DNA from: Candidatus Flexifilum breve
GTDB taxonomy: Bacteria > Chloroflexota > Anaerolineae > Aggregatilineales > Phototrophicaceae
DNA: 64,000 bases
Reading direction: 5' to 3'
Assembly: GCA_016717205.1 (NCBI GenBank)
Contig: JADKGC010000004.1
Location: forward strand, 310,001 to 374,000
In this document: in pieces, positions 1 to 7,842 of the stretch
How positions within the stretch are numbered: position 1 is the stretch's first letter
How the letters are laid out: every line of letters starts with the position of its first letter
The notes under the pieces: model-generated
The model's input: only the letters and a program-made list of their open reading frames with translations
What the model was told of the DNA's origin: nothing
Databases searched by the model: none
Made by a program: the position numbers and the translations under genes

Positions 1-222
1 GGCGAAACCTTGATCAAGCGCAACCTGGGCATAGTCGACGTAGTCTTCGCGAGTATTGCAGCACGCGTGATGCAGCACGAACACAAGCGGATAACCGCTG
101 GTCGGCCGTTTCGCCATGGGGTAGTCGATTTGACCCCCAAGCGTCACTTCATCACCCGCAAAGACAACTTCTTTGCTAGCACTTACGTGCAGCGCGGCAG
201 TGGACATTGGGTTTGATGCCAT
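1..222 (-). CDS. alpha/beta hydrolase, N-terminal part only
   Basis: The reverse strand reads from an ATG at 222 without a stop to the window edge (74 codons). The encoded start has an extended-beta lead-in, then a hydrophobic strand PLVFVLHH followed by ACCNTRED, which fits the first strand and oxyanion turn (usually HG) of dienelactone-hydrolase-like alpha/beta hydrolases. A second in-frame ATG lies at 207. An AGGAT stretch about 12 bases upstream of 222 could serve as ribosome binding site. The nucleophile and the rest of the protein lie outside the window, so the family call is provisional. Confidence 0.55.
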   Translation of the reverse strand, partial: MASNPMSTAALHVSASKEVVFAGDEVTLGGQIDYPMAKRPTSGYPLVFVLHHACCNTREDYVDYAQVALDQGFA

Positions 223-403
223 TGTGTTTCACTCATCCTAAACACGAACGAACATCAAGCAACAACTTTTACAACAGTGGAATTTTTTAGGAATTATTCA
301 GCCCATTCATTATAACGCAAACTTTTAAAGAAGAAACAGACGAAAGATAGGGCAAAATACCCAAAACTCTGAAACCCAAATTCGGTCGATCTCCCGTGCC
401 TGC

Positions 404-432
404 TTGACAGCGTAGAACGCTAGTGCTACTCT
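404..432 (+). promoter_or_regulatory. possible promoter for nurA
   Basis: TTGACA at 404-409, a 17-base spacer, then TACTCT at 427-432, about 40 bases before the nurA start. The -35 is perfect and the -10 matches 3 of 6. Confidence 0.45.
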
Positions 433-473
433 GAGTGAAGGTTGGGAAATATTAACGTTGAGGTTGGGATAAA

Positions 474-1688
474 TTGTCCCTCGAATTTAATCAGGTTGTG
501 GAGCAAGTGCAGACGATGGGGCGCTATTTAGCGCACCGTGCCAACGACGCCGGGACGAAACTGGAACAGGCGCTCGAATGGTTTTATGCTGCGACCGACC
601 TCGACGCCGTGCATGACCGCATCAAGCTGGTGCGCGAATCGAGCGTGAGCGGCTATCGCGGCGCCGCGCCGCTCCCCCGCCCCTACGACGAGATCATCTG
701 CGGGGTGGGTGATCGTCCCGCCGCGCCGGAACTGGCGATTGTCACCGCCAGCGATGGCTCGCAGATTTACCCCGATCCGCACAGCTTCGCGCAGTACTAC
801 CTGATCAACATCAGCTCCTTCGTGTACTACTACGGCGAGACGCGTGTGCCGCTGCAAGCGACGCTGCCGAAACTGTACTATAGTGAAAACGATACCCTAG
901 ATCGTGATGGACGGCTCGTCACCAATCAGACCGTCAATGCGCGCCGGTCGTTGATGGAAGTCCAGCGCCTCGCCGAACTGGCTTGGGAACTGCGCAGCGA
1001 AGGCGTACCGCTGGTCGCCATGCATGATGGCGGCCTGCTCAAGTTTTTCGGCGGGACGGAAGTCGCGGGCGCGCATGAAATCGAGCGCGATTATATGAAG
1101 GCGTTGGAAAAGCTGCATGACGCGGGTGCGCTGCTGATCGGTTATCTCGATGTGCCGCGCAGCAAGTACCTCGTCAGCTTGCTGCACCTGCTGAACCTCG
1201 CGCCGGAGCAGGTTAACGACGCGAATCTCAAGACCAACGGCGAAATCGAAGGGCTGACCGACGACCAGATCTACAGCCTTGTACTGCAATCCGGTGAACG
1301 GTCGGCGCTCATGGTGCAGAATTCACCGCAAAACCGAGAGTACAAGGATCGCGGCGCGCAGTATGAGATCGCCTCGTTTTACCTGAACGTCTCGCACACG
1401 GCCACGCGGTCGAGCATCGCGCGCATTGATGTGCCGATGTGGGTCGCGCAGAACAAAGGCGCGGTCGCCGCCATCCACGCGCTGATCATGGAGCAGTGCG
1501 CGATTCAAGGGCGGCGGCATTACCCATATGCGTTGACGCGCGCCGACGAACTGGCGTATGTCAGCAGCGTCGAAAAGAGCCAGCTTGACGAGCTGATCCG
1601 CGTGGCGATGCGCCGGGCGGACCTCGAACCGGAAGCTGCGCGCCAGCACCACTGGCTTCGACTGCGGGACGCGCGGAAGTCGCATTGA
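474..1688 (+). CDS. nurA: NurA-family DNA repair nuclease
   Basis: 404 residues. NurA is a Mn-dependent 5'-3' nuclease that works with the HerA translocase in DNA end resection. The NurA hallmark motif is visible: SDGS at residues 93-96, supplying the first metal-binding Asp, and a second acidic motif AMHDGGLL around 183-189. The reading frame begins with TTG at 474, directly after an in-frame TGA at 459; a GGTTGGGAT stretch precedes it. The gene overlaps the start of a HAS-barrel gene, forming a two-gene unit. No HerA ATPase gene is present nearby. Family assignment is good; activity is inferred. Confidence 0.85.
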   Translation: MSLEFNQVVEQVQTMGRYLAHRANDAGTKLEQALEWFYAATDLDAVHDRIKLVRESSVSGYRGAAPLPRPYDEIICGVGDRPAAPELAIVTASDGSQIYPDPHSFAQYYLINISSFVYYYGETRVPLQATLPKLYYSENDTLDRDGRLVTNQTVNARRSLMEVQRLAELAWELRSEGVPLVAMHDGGLLKFFGGTEVAGAHEIERDYMKALEKLHDAGALLIGYLDVPRSKYLVSLLHLLNLAPEQVNDANLKTNGEIEGLTDDQIYSLVLQSGERSALMVQNSPQNREYKDRGAQYEIASFYLNVSHTATRSSIARIDVPMWVAQNKGAVAAIHALIMEQCAIQGRRHYPYALTRADELAYVSSVEKSQLDELIRVAMRRADLEPEAARQHHWLRLRDARKSH

Positions 1689-2205
1689 TGAGCGGCACAC
1701 GTTTGGCTCGTTTGTCAAAGTGGCACTGTCTGATGATCTGGCAGTGTGCGCCATCGGTTTGATCTACGCCATCCGCATTGACGACGATCCGCTGGCGCGC
1801 GAACTGGTCATGGCGAGCTATGTGGACAACAACACGCTCATCGACCAGCGCGAAAATCGCCTCGTCCCGGTCGAAATCTGCGCGATCAGTATCGGCTTCA
1901 TCGAACGCGGCTCGATGTATCAAAGCCTGCCGCCGCGCCCGCCGATGAGCCTGTGCGAAGTCGAGCTGATGAGTGCGGATGAGGTGTATGTGTTCACCCG
2001 GCGCTTCGACTATTTCCGGCTCGTGCTCAACGCCAAAGAAGTGCCCTCGGACGAACTGCTGGCGGCGGCGCTGCGCTACGCGGCCTTCGCTTACCCGGAA
2101 AACGAGCGCTACGAGTTTCTGGTGCGCTCCGGTCGGCGGCTGGCCGAACTGCTCTCCCATGACCTGAAGCGCCTGTCGCACGTGCTGGCGCTCATCAAAC
2201 CGTAA
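1684..2205 (+). CDS. stand-alone HAS-barrel domain protein (HerA-type N-domain)
   Basis: About 173 residues if initiated at ATT 1684, or 161 from the first standard start, GTG 1720. The residues TFGSFVKV, which look like the first strand of the HAS barrel shared by HerA and F-type ATPase subunits, are encoded before GTG 1720, so the conventional start would cut the fold. The only nearby ATG (1688) is in another frame. GLIYAIRIDDDPLARELV then follows as in HAS barrels, with a helical C-terminus. No Walker motifs occur, so it is not HerA itself. It overlaps nurA and is probably translationally coupled to it. It may dock NurA to a HerA encoded elsewhere. Confidence 0.65.
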   Translation: MDERHTFGSFVKVALSDDLAVCAIGLIYAIRIDDDPLARELVMASYVDNNTLIDQRENRLVPVEICAISIGFIERGSMYQSLPPRPPMSLCEVELMSADEVYVFTRRFDYFRLVLNAKEVPSDELLAAALRYAAFAYPENERYEFLVRSGRRLAELLSHDLKRLSHVLALIKP

Positions 2206-2221
2206 CGCTCTTTTTTTTCGC

Positions 2222-2244
2222 GCGAAGTCTTCGGACTTCGCTTT
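2222..2244 (+). terminator. UUCG-loop hairpin after the nurA unit
   Basis: Perfect 8-bp stem GCGAAGTC/GACTTCGC closed by a TTCG tetraloop and followed by TTT, between two convergent genes. The T-tract is short. Confidence 0.55.
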
Positions 2245-2279
2245 AAAATCGATCTTTAGTAGAACATTTGTTTTCTTTC

Positions 2280-3023
2280 TTAGCTCTGTACGATCTCAAA
2301 CAGAACGTACCAACCCCCTAGCAAATACAACCAAATCAGTGTGAGATACGAGAGCAAGAGCGCCCCAAAGATCAGCTTGCCCTGCCATGAGGCGCGCCCG
2401 GTCTCACGGTTTTTGCGGATCGTATTGGCGACGCTTTTGCCAAGCAGGTACGCGCCGCCGACGACGACCACCGCGCCGACGATGAGCTGCGCGCCCGCGG
2501 CTAGACCACCCGCGATCACGATGGCGAGGCTGACGGCCAGCCCGGTCCCCACGCCGCCGCTGATGCCGCTGGTGCGTCCCAGCGCAGCCACGACCGCCAC
2601 GCCGCGCGCGATCACCCCCGCGGAGATGATGAACAGGCTCACGAGCAGGCGGTCGGTGATGGCGAGCACAATCGGCAGCGCGATCACGAAGGCGACGAAG
2701 CCCGCCAGCAGATTTTCCCGACTGCTCTCCACAGCGCCGATCCACCCCGTAATCGCCCAACCGATGAGGATCACGGCGACGATCACCCACCACCACCAGG
2801 CGGCGTTCGGCACGGTGCCCAGCGCATGGCCGAGCGCCGCGATGAACAGCGGCAGCCACGTCAGCGTGCTGGCTAACCACGCGCCCACGGCGCTGCGTTT
2901 GCCTTCGTGCGCACGCTGTTCGTAGGCGATAAACGCTTGCGGATGAAGAAATAACCAGATCAACAACCGCGCTTGATCGAGCGGATTCCACGAAATTAGA
3001 CGCTGCATATCCCACCATATCAA
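2280..3023 (-). CDS. polytopic membrane protein, unknown function
   Basis: 247 residues, mostly hydrophobic. After a cytosolic lead (PLDQARLLIWLFLHPQAF) come about six or seven transmembrane stretches rich in Ala, Val and Ile, with one basic loop (NTIRKNRETGR) near residue 205. No catalytic motif is visible. Two starts are possible: ATG 3023, or ATG 3008 (MQRLISWN), which has a GGTGGG stretch just upstream. The lead and membrane pattern resemble uncharacterised integral membrane proteins; no substrate can be assigned. It is convergent with the nurA unit. Confidence 0.7.
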   Translation of the reverse strand: MIWWDMQRLISWNPLDQARLLIWLFLHPQAFIAYEQRAHEGKRSAVGAWLASTLTWLPLFIAALGHALGTVPNAAWWWWVIVAVILIGWAITGWIGAVESSRENLLAGFVAFVIALPIVLAITDRLLVSLFIISAGVIARGVAVVAALGRTSGISGGVGTGLAVSLAIVIAGGLAAGAQLIVGAVVVVGGAYLLGKSVANTIRKNRETGRASWQGKLIFGALLLSYLTLIWLYLLGGWYVLFEIVQS

Positions 3024-3187
3024 CAGTCAATCGTCTATTGTTACCACACGCGTAACAGAGTCTTCCAGACTTCCGGCGCTGCGCTCATGCAACCCTTAGT
3101 GACAGCCTCCATGTGCGCTGATCTGTGCGCTATAATGAGCGCGCAGGTTGGGCGGCGTGCGGCGCCCATCAACGAAACTGAGGACGT

Positions 3188-3688
3188 ATGCGGAATCGAA
3201 GTCTCTGGATCGCGGGCATCATCGTCGCCTCCGTGATCCTCGTCATTGTGATCACACTGGCGTTGACCCCCAGCAACACGCATCCGGCGTTCGCGGCGGC
3301 GACCGCCTTTATGAACGCGGCGGGCAGCGGCGACGACGCCACTGCCGAAAGTTATCTTTCCCCGGCGCTCTTGGCCTACGTGGCGGCGAACTGCCCGAAT
3401 GGCAGTGTGTCGGCGTGTATTGCCAGCTATACGCCGTCCGAGTGGGGCAAGCTGATCAAGGCTGTCTTTCGCCGCGCCACCCCTGATGGGAACAGCGCGT
3501 GGGATGTCGACTTGATCGCGACGTATGAGTTTGGCACGGGCTTCAGCGGCGTGTGCAGCTACTACCGCGTGGAGCAGGAGTCCGCCGACGTGTGGAAGGT
3601 GGTCGCGTGGGCGGGGTTCGTCCACTGCGGCGACGAGGCGTCGCGCACTATGGCGACCAATCCCGACACCCCCAACCGCGCCCCATGA
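3188..3688 (+). CDS. membrane-anchored extracytoplasmic protein, NTF2-like
   Basis: 166 residues. One N-terminal transmembrane anchor (residues 7-27) follows a short basic head. The outer domain begins AAATAFMNAAGSGDDATAESYLSP, the layout of SnoaL/NTF2-like DUF4878-type domains (helix, then LSPAL), and has three Cys in the body plus one near the C-terminus. Its stop overlaps the start of the next gene (ATGA), so the two are translationally coupled. Function unknown. Confidence 0.7.
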   Translation: MRNRSLWIAGIIVASVILVIVITLALTPSNTHPAFAAATAFMNAAGSGDDATAESYLSPALLAYVAANCPNGSVSACIASYTPSEWGKLIKAVFRRATPDGNSAWDVDLIATYEFGTGFSGVCSYYRVEQESADVWKVVAWAGFVHCGDEASRTMATNPDTPNRAP

Positions 3689-4176
3689 ATCAAGCAAACT
3701 GCCTAACGCAAAGGCGCAAAGACACAAAGGCGCAAAGGAGTTCTTATCAGATTATCTTCTTGGCGTCTTTCCGTCTTGGCGTCTTTGCGTTGAGTCTTGT
3801 TCTTTTTGCCTGCGTGCCGAGCGAAATGCCGGAGGTGCTGCGGCAGACGCCGGGAGCAGCGGTGGTGGTCGACGGCGACCGCTACACGAATGCTGCCTTC
3901 AGCGCGCTCATTCCCGCAGGCTGGCGGGCGATCAATGCGCCTGCCGAGGCCGCCCCCGCCGTCACGTTCGCCGCGCCGGATGGCTGCGCGCTGATCCATC
4001 TCGCGACTCTCCCCGCCAACCCGCCGACCGCGCCCAACTGTGATCAGCCGACGCAAACGCTGTCACGCGCCATCCCAGTGAACGACCAGATCGTCTATGT
4101 GGCGGGGAGCGCCCCGACCAGCACGTGGGACACCTTCACCGCACAGCTTGAAGCCGTGATCGCGTCGCTGCGCTGA
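3685..4176 (+). CDS. small lipoprotein with repeat-derived signal peptide
   Basis: 163 residues from ATG 3685, which overlaps the upstream stop. The N-terminus ends in LSLVLFACVPSE, a lipobox-type signal with the acceptor Cys. The signal region is encoded by a dispersed CAAAGGCGCAAAG-type inverted repeat (3704-3794). The mature part (PGAAVVVDGDRYTNAAFSALIPAGW) resembles small secreted domains of bacterial lipoproteins that follow a catalytic or scaffold gene; the fold is not recognised. It probably acts with the preceding membrane-anchored protein at the outer face. Confidence 0.65.
   Translation: MNQANCLTQRRKDTKAQRSSYQIIFLASFRLGVFALSLVLFACVPSEMPEVLRQTPGAAVVVDGDRYTNAAFSALIPAGWRAINAPAEAAPAVTFAAPDGCALIHLATLPANPPTAPNCDQPTQTLSRAIPVNDQIVYVAGSAPTSTWDTFTAQLEAVIASLR
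3704..3794. repeat. CAAAGGCGCAAAG-type inverted repeat (family D)
   Basis: The left half AACGCAAAGGCGCAAAG and the right half CTTGGCGTCTTTGCGTT are imperfect inverted repeats around an AT-rich centre. The same kind of element is common in environmental Chloroflexota and cyanobacterial genomes. Here it lies inside a coding sequence. Confidence 0.7.
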
Positions 4177-4240
4177 TGGCGAGAACAGTTCGCTAACTGC
4201 TCTGTCCGGCAATTGATTGCAGAAAAGGAAGCGCTTTTTC

Positions 4241-4268
4241 GTAGGGGCGCACGGCCGTGCGCCCCTAC
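4241..4268. repeat. GTAGGGGC palindrome (family A)
   Basis: Perfect 28-bp palindrome with 14-bp arms (GTAGGGGCGCACGG and its complement), in the 200-base gap before the esterase gene. No gene is visible in this gap. Confidence 0.85.
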
Positions 4269-4378
4269 AAACCCATATTCGACCATTTACCGGATACAGC
4301 ACTAACACATCGACAGTATCCGCTTGACAAGTGCCCGGTAGAGTCGGGGACGTGGTTTACTCAAGGGGAAGGATTCAC

Positions 4379-5290
4379 ATGAAGCGAGTACTTCTGCTCA
4401 GTCTGTTTGTGCTGCTGGCCAGCGCCGTGACGGTCTCCGCACAGTCGATCAGCGACGGGTCGCTGCTATATGGGGGCTATGACCGCACCTACCTTGTGTA
4501 TGTGCCCGCTAGTTATGACGGGACGGAGCCCGTGCCGTTGGTGATCGCGCTGCATGGGGGCGGTGGCTTTGCGGAGAATATGGCGCGCACCACCGATTTC
4601 AATGTGGCGGCGGATGAGCACGGGTTCATCGTCGTCTACCCGAACGGCGTGGGCAATGGCTGGAACGATGGGCGCACGGCGATCTTGCAGATTGCCATCC
4701 GTCAGCGCGTGGACGATGTCGGCTTTCTCACCGAACTCATCGACGAATTGAAAGTGCAGTACCGCATCGACCGTGTGTACATGACCGGGATATCCAACGG
4801 CGGCATGATGACGTTTCGCTATGCGTGCGCAATGGCGGATCAGCTCGCCGGGTTCATGACCGTCGTCGCCAATCTGCCCGATCCGATCTACAACACGTGC
4901 GCGCCAAGCCAACCGATTCCCGCTGTCATGGTTTTTGGCGAAGCCGATCCGCTCATGCCGTTTGCGGGCGGTATTGTTGGCGCAGGCGCGCGGCGCGGCG
5001 ACTACGGGACGGTCGTCTCCGCCGAGGACACGATCAGCGTGTGGACGGCGGCGAATGGCTGCGCGGACGCCAGTGACCGCGTCGCGCTGCCCGATAGTGT
5101 GGACGACGACGCACAGGTCACGTTGACGACGTATGCCGACTGCGCCGCGCCCGTGCAGGTCTACCGAATCGCCAATGGCGGTCACGGGTGGCCGGGCGAC
5201 ACCTCGCTGCGTCTGCGGCTGACCAACAACGGGATCGTCACGCAGGATATCAGCGCGACGGAACTCTTTATCGAGGCTTTCGGTTTATGA
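4379..5290 (+). CDS. secreted LpqC/PHB-depolymerase-like esterase
   Basis: 303 residues from ATG 4379, preceded by a strong AAGGGGAAGGA ribosome site. A signal peptide ends around VTVSAQS. The alpha/beta-hydrolase core shows LVIALHGGGG (oxyanion turn), VVYPNGVGNGWNDGR, and the nucleophile elbow GISNGG. A late GGHGWPG supplies the catalytic His. These are the marks of the esterase family that includes poly(3-hydroxybutyrate) depolymerase-like and feruloyl-esterase-like enzymes (CE1/LpqC). The substrate is not decided by sequence. Confidence 0.85.
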   Translation: MKRVLLLSLFVLLASAVTVSAQSISDGSLLYGGYDRTYLVYVPASYDGTEPVPLVIALHGGGGFAENMARTTDFNVAADEHGFIVVYPNGVGNGWNDGRTAILQIAIRQRVDDVGFLTELIDELKVQYRIDRVYMTGISNGGMMTFRYACAMADQLAGFMTVVANLPDPIYNTCAPSQPIPAVMVFGEADPLMPFAGGIVGAGARRGDYGTVVSAEDTISVWTAANGCADASDRVALPDSVDDDAQVTLTTYADCAAPVQVYRIANGGHGWPGDTSLRLRLTNNGIVTQDISATELFIEAFGL

Positions 5291-5917
5291 CGCTATAGTA
5301 GGCGCAGACTGATACACGCCCGGAGTTGCCCATGCGCCGCCATCTGCTCATCATCCTGCTCATCGCCCTGATCGCCCGCGCCGTGCTGCTGGCGAGTAAC
5401 ACCGTCTCGTTCCACTCGGATGAGGCGGTCGTCGCGTTGATGGCGCGGCACATTTTGCAGGGCGAGCGCCCGGTTTTCTTCTATGGGCAGGCGTACATGG
5501 GGAGCCTCGACGCATGGTTGGTGGCGATCGGCTTCCAACTACTCGGCGAGTCGGTGCTGACGATTCGCCTCGTGCAGGCGTTCCTCTATCTGCTGATTGT
5601 CGCGACGGGCTATTTGTTCGCGTGGCGGGTCTCGGGCAAGCCGATCATCGCCGCCGTCACGGGCTTGATCCTCGCGCTGCCACCCGTGCTGTTCGCGCTG
5701 TATACCACCGCCACGCTCGGTGGCTACAACGAGATGTTGTTGTGCGGCAACCTCGTGCTGCTGTTCGGCTATGAGGTGGCGGGCGCGCACCGCCGCTCGT
5801 GGTGGCGCTGGGCGGCGCTGGGACTGGCAGCGGGCATCGGTTGGTGGGCCAACGGGCTGATCATCGCCTTTGCGCTGCCCGTCGGCCTATTCATCCTCTG
5901 GCAGTTTGTGCGTAACC

Positions 5918-6027
5918 TGACCCTACCCCAGCCCCTCCCCGAATTCAGGGAGGGGAGCAAACAGAGTCGCCGAGCCTTCCCTCTCTCCGCTGGCGTGGGA
6001 TAAGGGTAGGGGGCGAGGGGTTGGGGC
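5918..6027. repeat. GAATTC-centred repeat (family B) interrupting a gene
   Basis: Left arm CCCTACCCCAGCCCCTCCCC followed by GAATTC; right side GGGTAGGGGGCGAGGGG, roughly the inverted complement. It lies inside the glycosyltransferase coding region and causes the frame break. Confidence 0.8.
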
Positions 6028-6383
6028 TCCTGTTGGGGATTCTGATCGCCGCCGCCTTTTTCGTGATCGGCAGCGCGGCGTGGTGGGGGTTCAACTTCGC
6101 CAATGATTTCGCGCCGCTGCGCTTCTATCTGGTTGGTGGTGAGCGCGGAGAGTTCGCTGGGACCGATATCCCGCCGCTGCCGTTTCCCGAGCGCATCCTC
6201 GGCTTGATCTTTCTCGGCTTGCCCGCTGTGTTCGGGCTGCGCTTTCCGTGGTCACCCGTGTATGTGCTGCCTGTGCTCGGCGTCGGCGTGCTGCTGATCT
6301 ATCTGCTGGCGATTGTGCGGTTGGCACGTGCGCCGCAATCGTTGCGGTCTGAACCTCACGCCCCAACCCCCTCAATTGCTTCT

Positions 6384-6433
6384 GTAGGGGCGGGACTTGT
6401 CCCGCCCACGGTCGAGGCAGGCCTCGCCCCTAC
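6384..6433. repeat. double GTAGGGGC palindrome (family A), in frame in a gene
   Basis: GTAGGGGCGGGACTTGTCCC and a second unit ending GAGGCAGGCCTCGCCCCTAC. It translates as SVGAGLVPPTVEAGLAPT within the glycosyltransferase remnant, without breaking the frame. Confidence 0.8.
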
Positions 6434-7093
6434 TCAGAAAAGTGAGGGTCCTGACGCCCGCCCGCTCGTCCTCGGCATGATCGGGCTGTTCTGCGTGCTG
6501 TTCGTGGCGTCGCGCTTCAGCATCGACCCGACCGGGCGCTACTTCCTCCCGGTGATCCTGCCGCTGGCGGTCGTGCTCGGCACGCTGATCGACGCGCTGT
6601 GGGGGCGGCGTCGCGTTGTGGCGGTTGCGCTGATCACCGTGGTGCTCGGCTACAACCTGATCGGACAGGTGACGGCTGCCTCCAACAATCCGCCCGGCTT
6701 CACGACGCAGTTCAACCTCGACACGCACATCCCCAACACGTGGGACGCTGAACTAATCGCGTTCCTCGACGAGCATGAGCTGTATCACGGCTACACGAAT
6801 TACTGGGTGTCGTTCCGATTGGCGTTTTTGAGCGGGGATCGGATGCAGTACAGCGCCGCGCTCTCCTATAAGCCCGATCTGAGCTACACGCCTGCCGATG
6901 ACCGCTATCTGCCGTATGTGCAAGCGACGGAGGCCGCCGACCGCATCGCCTACATCACGGCGAATGTGGCCGAGGTCAAAGCTTGGCTGGAGGCGCAGTT
7001 CGCTGCACGCGGTGTGACGTATCAGTCCGCGCAGGTGGGCGTTTACCACATCTACTATGATTTCACGCCGGAGGCGCCGCGCCCGCCGTTCGA

Positions 7094-7639
7094 TTAGGCG
7101 CGCAGCAGGTCGCGGATTGGGATGAGCGGCATCGGCTCGTGATCATCAGGCTGGAGGCGCAAACCCATCCACCCGGTATCGTGCCACTGCCCGAATTTGT
7201 ACCCGACCTTGGGATACACGCCGATCATGGTGAAGCCCATAGCGCTGTGTACGCCGACGCTCGCCGCATTGGGCAGGGTGATGCCGGCGAAGGCGTTGCA
7301 AAAGCCCTGCCGCCTGAGCAGGTCGAATAATTCGCTGTACAGCGCGCGCCCGATGCCCTTGCGGTGCTGATCGCCGCGCACGTAGACGGAGACGTCCGTC
7401 GACCACTGGTAGGCGGAACGCTCGCGATGTTTGCCCGCGTAGGCATAGCCGAGCACCGCGCCGTCCTGCTCATAGACCAGCCACGGGTGCATGTCCAGCG
7501 TTTTGAGGATGCGTTCGCGCATCGTGTCGATGCTCGGCACCTCGACCTCAAACGAGATCACGGTGTCGGTGACGTAGGGCGCGTAAATCGCTTGCAGGGC
7601 AGGGGCGTCAGCCGCTGGATCGACGAGACGGATCGGCAT
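7094..7639 (-). CDS. GNAT N-acetyltransferase (phosphinothricin-acetyltransferase-like)
   Basis: 181 residues from ATG 7639, with GGGAGC upstream. The order of motifs is that of the Pat/MnaT branch of GNAT enzymes: IRLVDPAADAPALQAIYAPYV, then SFEVEVPS, WLVYEQDGAVLGYAYAG, the acetyl-CoA loop QHRKGIGRALY, NAASVGVHSAMGF and KFGQWHDTGWM. These enzymes transfer acetyl from acetyl-CoA to amines such as phosphinothricin or methionine sulfoximine. The 3' end overlaps the convergent glycosyltransferase remnant by four bases. Confidence 0.88.
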   Translation of the reverse strand: MPIRLVDPAADAPALQAIYAPYVTDTVISFEVEVPSIDTMRERILKTLDMHPWLVYEQDGAVLGYAYAGKHRERSAYQWSTDVSVYVRGDQHRKGIGRALYSELFDLLRRQGFCNAFAGITLPNAASVGVHSAMGFTMIGVYPKVGYKFGQWHDTGWMGLRLQPDDHEPMPLIPIRDLLRA

Positions 7640-7762
7640 GGAAACAGCTCCCAAACAGGTAGAAAGCACACGCAGGACACAATTCATTCTAGGACGGTCA
7701 AGCAGCGCGTGCCTTGTTCAGTTTTCACCAATAAATGATCGGGAGCTTTGTTCATGCGAATC

Positions 7763-7820
7763 GGAGGGGCGCACCTGTGTGTGCGCCCGTTGTGGGCAGA
7801 CACATAGGTCTGCCCCTACA
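7763..7820. repeat. two adjacent family A palindromes
   Basis: GGGGCGCACCTGTGTGTGCGCCC followed by GGGCAGACACATAGGTCTGCCCCTAC. It fills the gap downstream of the nucleotide-sugar dehydrogenase gene. Confidence 0.8.
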
Positions 7821-7842
7821 CTCGGATTTTCGGAAAGCTGAT

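Larger units (their letters stand above)
5332..7097 (+). pseudogene. GT-C glycosyltransferase (ArnT/PMT-like), split by repeat
   Basis: ATG 5332 has GGAG six bases upstream. The first part has the ArnT/PMT start pattern: TM1, then FHSDEAVVALMARHIL with an acidic motif, then GQAYMGSLDAW and several membrane segments. At 5918-6027 a GAATTC-type repeat brings in the residues LPQPLPEFREGS, shifts frame and ends in TAA at 6001. Membrane-spanning sequence resumes from about 6030 in another frame (IAAAFFVIGSAAWWGF) and runs to 7097. A second repeat (6384-6433) is inserted in frame. Without the first repeat this would be one membrane mannosyltransferase-like protein of about 550 residues using a polyprenyl-phosphate sugar donor. 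It is probably inactive now, or expressed as fragments. Confidence 0.75.

Noticed and set aside
10..216. 68-codon plus-strand frame at the left edge
   Set aside because: The reverse strand gives a better hydrolase-like start with a ribosome site.
1720..2205. HerA helicase
   Set aside because: No Walker A or B motif; only the HAS-barrel part is present.
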